Positions 26,401 through 26,691 of a DNA stretch of 26,691 nucleotides are shown here, piece by piece. The stretch lies in the NCBI GenBank assembly GCA_001275005.1, contig JWZX01002529.1:1-26691 (forward strand). Reading direction: 5' to 3'. Within the stretch, counting starts at the first letter, position 1; every line of letters starts with the position of its first letter. Made by a program: the position numbers and the translations under genes. This stretch comes from Chrysochromulina tobinii (taxonomy: Eukaryota; Haptophyta; Prymnesiales; Chrysochromulinaceae). The notes below the pieces were generated by a model. The model was not told the DNA's origin. It saw nothing but the letters and a program-made list of their open reading frames with translations, and did not search any database.

Positions 26401-26691
26401 GAGTCGCATCCTGAGTCACATCACGGGGGTCGAGCCATCCGCTCACCTCCCCGTTGTCAAAGGTGACCTTGTAAGGGTTACCGGTCCCATCGTCGGTCGT
26501 TATCCTGCCAGGCCTGCCATTCACGAGAACGTATTCACCCATCCCGATACGGCTCGCCACCGCCGCCGCCGCCGCCGCCGCCGCCGCTTTCTCCGCCGCC
26601 CCCCGGGCCTCGCGCAGCAGCCAGTGGAAGCGCCGGAGCAGGAAGAGCAGGAAGAGCGGAAGGAGCGACGCCACGAGGCGGGCGATGATCA
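23441..26691 (-). CDS. Large membrane protein with two 104-aa SH3/Tudor-like repeats and SYCW-FACIPQ-RGW domain (5' end missing)
   Basis: The frame is open to the window edge, so the N-terminus is missing; at least 1,082 codons are seen. It begins with a hydrophobic helix (IIARLVASLLPLFLLFLL). Then come two 104-residue repeats, each with a hydrophobic/Arg stretch, an Ala-rich helix, and a small beta-type module M.G.YV.VNGR.G.I...NPYKVTFDNGEVSGWL.P.DV. About four membrane segments follow (about 25910-25545). The soluble C-terminal part has VKVVSYCWRISGMPDPDG (near 24906), LGLFVDFACIPQ (near 24790) and YGSRGWPTFEA (near 23930). This order recalls HET-like/algal 'SHRW...DPD...FYDY.SLPQ...RGWC..E' proteins of unknown activity. 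The stop is TAG after GSGKIRI. No enzyme is claimed. A signalling or immune-like role is speculative. Confidence 0.75.
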   Translation of the reverse strand, partial: IIARLVASLLPLFLLFLLRRFHWLLREARGAAEKAAAAAAAAAVASRIGMGEYVLVNGRPGRITTDDGTGNPYKVTFDNGEVSGWLDPRDVTQDATRATKLWLFLLFRFRRLLGEAQVTAENAAAAKAKVAAAEAAAKDVTQAAAPKPTGRFRMGDYVMVNGRRGKIASDNRTSNPYKVTFDNGEVSGWLYPHDVTRDVTRAADAARAAWAARAEAVRLQKEARRAAEAVRYLTERYRSDDGMGGARWPLCSQWQLVVWARQGLLFLVSFFMDFVLWFSPYEAHRTARYVFAALAIAVLGGFWSLQARRQPYTMRQQHWLEAFLYAVDILAIVGACVYGALTHDGAVQDGPMRLALELGLGALLGASMLVAVLVVGVDIARERQLIRKALIDGIGIQLIDEPIVAAIRDGAVRLIDIDWLLDSRSDGQLPRVTKVVARLASNEPTSVLTRRLATHCGTSSICITVEAASAASVTSPPPSPPPSPPEVAALAEVQLENWSSLGHVTPKSTVVVTFHLSTFEEAATLTAADLRHKAETVRDRLAQLPELERVEIVTGKPFLPHCQNMPPEAFLPPVRAADLYERRRRGVKVVSYCWRISGMPDPDGFTLEKIRGSLQVMKRGDGDLGLFVDFACIPQLFAWPSWYAPEAIIGRLGAEARQGPPTVLKFERERVATEDEAQVGVDELVSLCEGKEWELASIADFKSLGLSKHVSVLFHGRYHNGAYRFDEGASAEGYVRFRTADDAKAARQDPKLTRMCGGKEPKLMGEHVFENELKFKRAYSVMGSLYASATGTCVLQLTDPPGKLGHDVVPSELVSERTGTVFVVQDESLKDKSLEELQKLLGNSVLACEKKGSTGVVVRVLGERAARAVRSLNERGYPLQTSAATRFIARITCYARSLRRKDRVVYPMYNLRPYGSRGWPTFEASAASIVLAHLKKLKRLPKKALTDKQKQLLDCGPKLINIDVIDAPRVMEVVAQSPGRLLRECKKLLLSKRIFFNGNGDRKDLVQLLLDFEDSIAVEVDQKRAKHLKLTTEDLVRARRSREQRHTVNEELMPTQHVSVPTRTIHVVSVELERPGSGKIRI
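23978..24073. repeat. Two adjacent short duplications (34-bp and 23-bp periods) inside the large CDS
   Basis: CACGYGATCCTTGCGAYGAAG occurs at 23978 and 24012 (period 34, two mismatches). An exact 23-bp unit occurs at 24028-24050 and 24051-24073. Together they add 57 bases, exactly 19 codons, to the coding frame. Confidence 0.85.
26099..26555. repeat. 312-bp coding repeat (SH3/Tudor-like modules)
   Basis: Similar blocks at about 26099-26244 and 26411-26555 are offset by 312 bases (104 codons). An identical core of about 40 bases starts at 26120 and 26432. Further copies may lie beyond the window end. A GCC/GGC tract at about 26559-26587 encodes poly-Ala in the same protein. Confidence 0.9.

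Overview
This is nuclear DNA of a GC-rich unicellular eukaryote, most likely a haptophyte-type alga. The evidence is indirect. Coding density is high on both strands, with no operons or ribosome binding sites. Spliceosomal introns are filled with short tandem repeats and several appear to use GC-AG ends. Proteins carry long Ala/Pro/Gln/Gly tracts. Families typical of flagellated algae are present: a tubulin-tyrosine-ligase-like protein, a four-EF-hand protein, and a large membrane protein with SYCW / FACIPQ / RGW motifs. No rRNA, tRNA, CRISPR array or bacterial mobile element was found.

Layout. 1-263 (-): open 5' end of an acidic protein. 681-2699 (-): DnaJ protein with a DnaJ-X domain, split by two repeat-filled introns. 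3130-5127 (-): divergent tubulin-tyrosine-ligase-like protein. It shares a 113 bp divergent promoter with a coiled-coil protein at 5241-6236 (+). 7222-8277 (+): double universal-stress-protein domain. 8575-12907 (+): very long low-complexity RG/Q/G/P-rich protein whose reading frame changes at a CAG tract. 13038-13349 (-): DPH3, divergent from 13585-15895 (+), a WW / CysRS-tail-like x2 / WW / SAP nuclear protein with three introns, two certain and one proposed. 16893-17846 (+): multi-pass AIG1/FAR-17a-like membrane protein, tail to tail with 18193-18858 (-), a TFIIA-alpha-like protein lacking the beta half. The latter is divergent from 19080-21008 (+), a four-EF-hand protein. 21413-23111 (-): out-of-frame fragments of a decayed gene or element ending in a chromo-like segment. 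23441-26691 (-): 3' part of a large membrane protein, cut by the window end.

There is no single pathway here. Three tight head-to-head pairs probably share promoters: TTL-like/coiled-coil, DPH3/WW-SAP and TFIIA-like/EF-hand. The TTL-like, coiled-coil, IQ-like/USP and EF-hand proteins would suit a flagellar or microtubule setting, but that is inference.

The most notable signal is how introns and repeats were built. In the WW/SAP gene an 89-nt intron begins with an exact 26-nt copy of the first bases of the downstream exon. The homologous site in the sister repeat of the same protein has no intron. This looks like a recent intron gain by tandem duplication around an AG|GT site. A related event, repeated copies of the exon end plus splice donor, is seen in the DnaJ gene, and the introns share a sense-oriented GATTGC-type repeat.
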